DNA of 43,810 nt from Streptomyces rochei (GTDB lineage Bacteria > Actinomycetota > Actinomycetes > Streptomycetales > Streptomycetaceae): contig MUMD01000259.1 in the NCBI GenBank assembly GCA_002155895.1, positions 1 to 43,810 of the forward strand, given 5' to 3'. A program made the translations under genes and the position numbers. The notes under the pieces were generated by a model. It made no database searches. It worked only from the letters and a program-made list of their open reading frames with translations, and was not told the origin of the DNA. This document shows, piece by piece, positions 43,113 to 43,810 of this stretch. Position 1 is the stretch's first letter. Each line of letters starts with the position of its first letter.

Positions 43113-43810
43113 TCACACCGCGGACAGGGCCGGGGCCCCGGTCTGTCCGACCAGAGCGGCGAGCAGCCAGTCGTGCGCGGAGCCGGGCGTCGGCTCCGTT
43201 CGTCGGCCCGGCTCGGTGACGACCTCGGTCACGAGGTCCCAGTACCGGTCGATCCGCGGGTCGTCCGCGAGCTGCCCGGCCAGCCGACGGCGGAAATCCG
43301 GGCTGTCCCGGGTTCCGTACGCGCCGGTGTAGGCGTCGACGAAGCTGTCCAGCGCCTCCCCGGGCCGTGGGTCCCGGCCCCGCCGCATCTGGACACCCGC
43401 CAGCTCGTACGCCTCCGCCAGCCCCGCGTACAGCACGGCGGCCCCGCGCGCACCGGCCGCCCGGTGCGCCTCGGGCTGGGGCCGCGCGGTGCCCGGACAC
43501 GGCGCGAGCGTCAGGGCGTTGAGGTGGGCGAAGGCGAGGACCTGGGCCGGGGCGGGGTCGTCCGGCGGTTGCGGCACCGCGACCTCCAGGAACGCCCGGA
43601 CCGACCGGGCCGGCATCCGCGGCGGCAGCCAGCCGCGCCAGAACCGGACCAGTGGATCGGTGCTGGGCGGTAGGGACACGCCCCCGATCACGCTCAGCCG
43701 TTCGGCCCGTTCTCCGGGCGGACACTCCTGCACCAGGCGAAGGGCCGCCTCCCGCCAGCGCAGGGCCCGCAGCTCGGAGCCGAGTTCACGCAGCCGCCCG
43801 GCGACCGCGT
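43113..43810 (-). CDS. C-terminal part of an unidentified protein, possibly a regulator
   Basis: The frame is open to the right edge, so only the last 232 residues are seen and the true start lies outside. The opening segment (VAGRLRELGSELRALRWREA) is helical and could be the dimerisation helix after a MerR-type DNA-binding domain. The remainder is helical (FRRRLAGQLADDPRIDRYWD, then VVTEPGRRTEPTPGSAHDWL). That reading is weak; no catalytic motif or membrane segment is visible. An internal GTG at 43733 should not be taken as the start. Confidence 0.5.
   Translation of the reverse strand, partial: AVAGRLRELGSELRALRWREAALRLVQECPPGERAERLSVIGGVSLPPSTDPLVRFWRGWLPPRMPARSVRAFLEVAVPQPPDDPAPAQVLAFAHLNALTLAPCPGTARPQPEAHRAAGARGAAVLYAGLAEAYELAGVQMRRGRDPRPGEALDSFVDAYTGAYGTRDSPDFRRRLAGQLADDPRIDRYWDLVTEVVTEPGRRTEPTPGSAHDWLLAALVGQTGAPALSAV

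Overview
The window is chromosomal DNA from a Streptomyces or a very close relative. It is over 70% G+C with strong third-position GC bias, it uses ATG/GTG starts behind GGAGG-type ribosome sites, and it carries lineage hallmarks: a conservon with a CYP157-type P450, furA-katG, a Cys-free bL33 and Tat/Sec-secreted enzymes. No tRNA, rRNA, transposase, prophage or CRISPR array was seen. From memory, the order dps, PRC-barrel and STAS genes at one end, then conservon plus P450s, tetrose-phosphate isomerases, rpmG, polyprenyl synthases, and furA-katG at the other resembles the SCO0560-SCO0600 part of the S. coelicolor arm. That resemblance was not computed.

Layout. 1-3.9 kb is a stress and partner-switching locus: an edge-truncated gene, a MEDS-HATPase kinase, a STAS protein, a PRC-barrel protein, Dps, a flavodoxin-fold oxidoreductase and a 71-aa Cys-rich protein. 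4.2-8.2 kb runs rightward: a His/Met-rich membrane protein, an ECF sigma factor, a methyltransferase, an unknown protein and an orphan molybdoflavoenzyme-type FAD domain. 8.3-12.0 kb runs leftward: a GH25 lysozyme and a four-gene thiol-redox module (secreted Cys protein, CPVCN membrane protein, DsbA-like, CcdA-like) behind a perfect 10-bp inverted repeat. 12.3-16.8 kb is a conservon (kinase-like, Roadblock, DUF742, GTPase, P450 without EXXR). A canonical P450 converges on it, preceded by a Tat-exported metallophosphoesterase-LamG enzyme.

20.2-27.3 kb is a FadR-type regulator divergent from a tightly coupled six-gene operon. Gene content fits D-apionate breakdown: transporter, ApnO oxidoisomerase, OiaC decarboxylase, then LerK, LerI and DerI converting L-erythrulose to D-erythrose 4-phosphate. 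Two palindromes sharing a TGGT/ACCA core lie in the divergent promoter region. 27.3-32.8 kb holds peptidase E, an IclR regulator and a DUF1177 / NCS1-permease / M20-hydrolase operon of unknown substrate. 32.9-37.0 kb has bL33 and a prenyl module: two polyprenyl synthases, a 94-aa small protein and a cytoplasmic Lcp/MpaB-like (DUF2236) haem oxygenase, with no terpene cyclase. 37.1-38.7 kb has DUF350 and DUF475 membrane proteins. 38.9-41.6 kb is furA-katG with an apparently leaderless furA. The end holds an APH-like kinase, a small unknown protein and an edge-truncated gene.

Best candidates for undescribed biology are the polyprenyl-synthase / small protein / Lcp-like oxygenase module, the DUF1177-permease-M20 operon, and the thiol-redox module with its inverted repeat. 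All functions are read by eye from sequence motifs. No database search was run.
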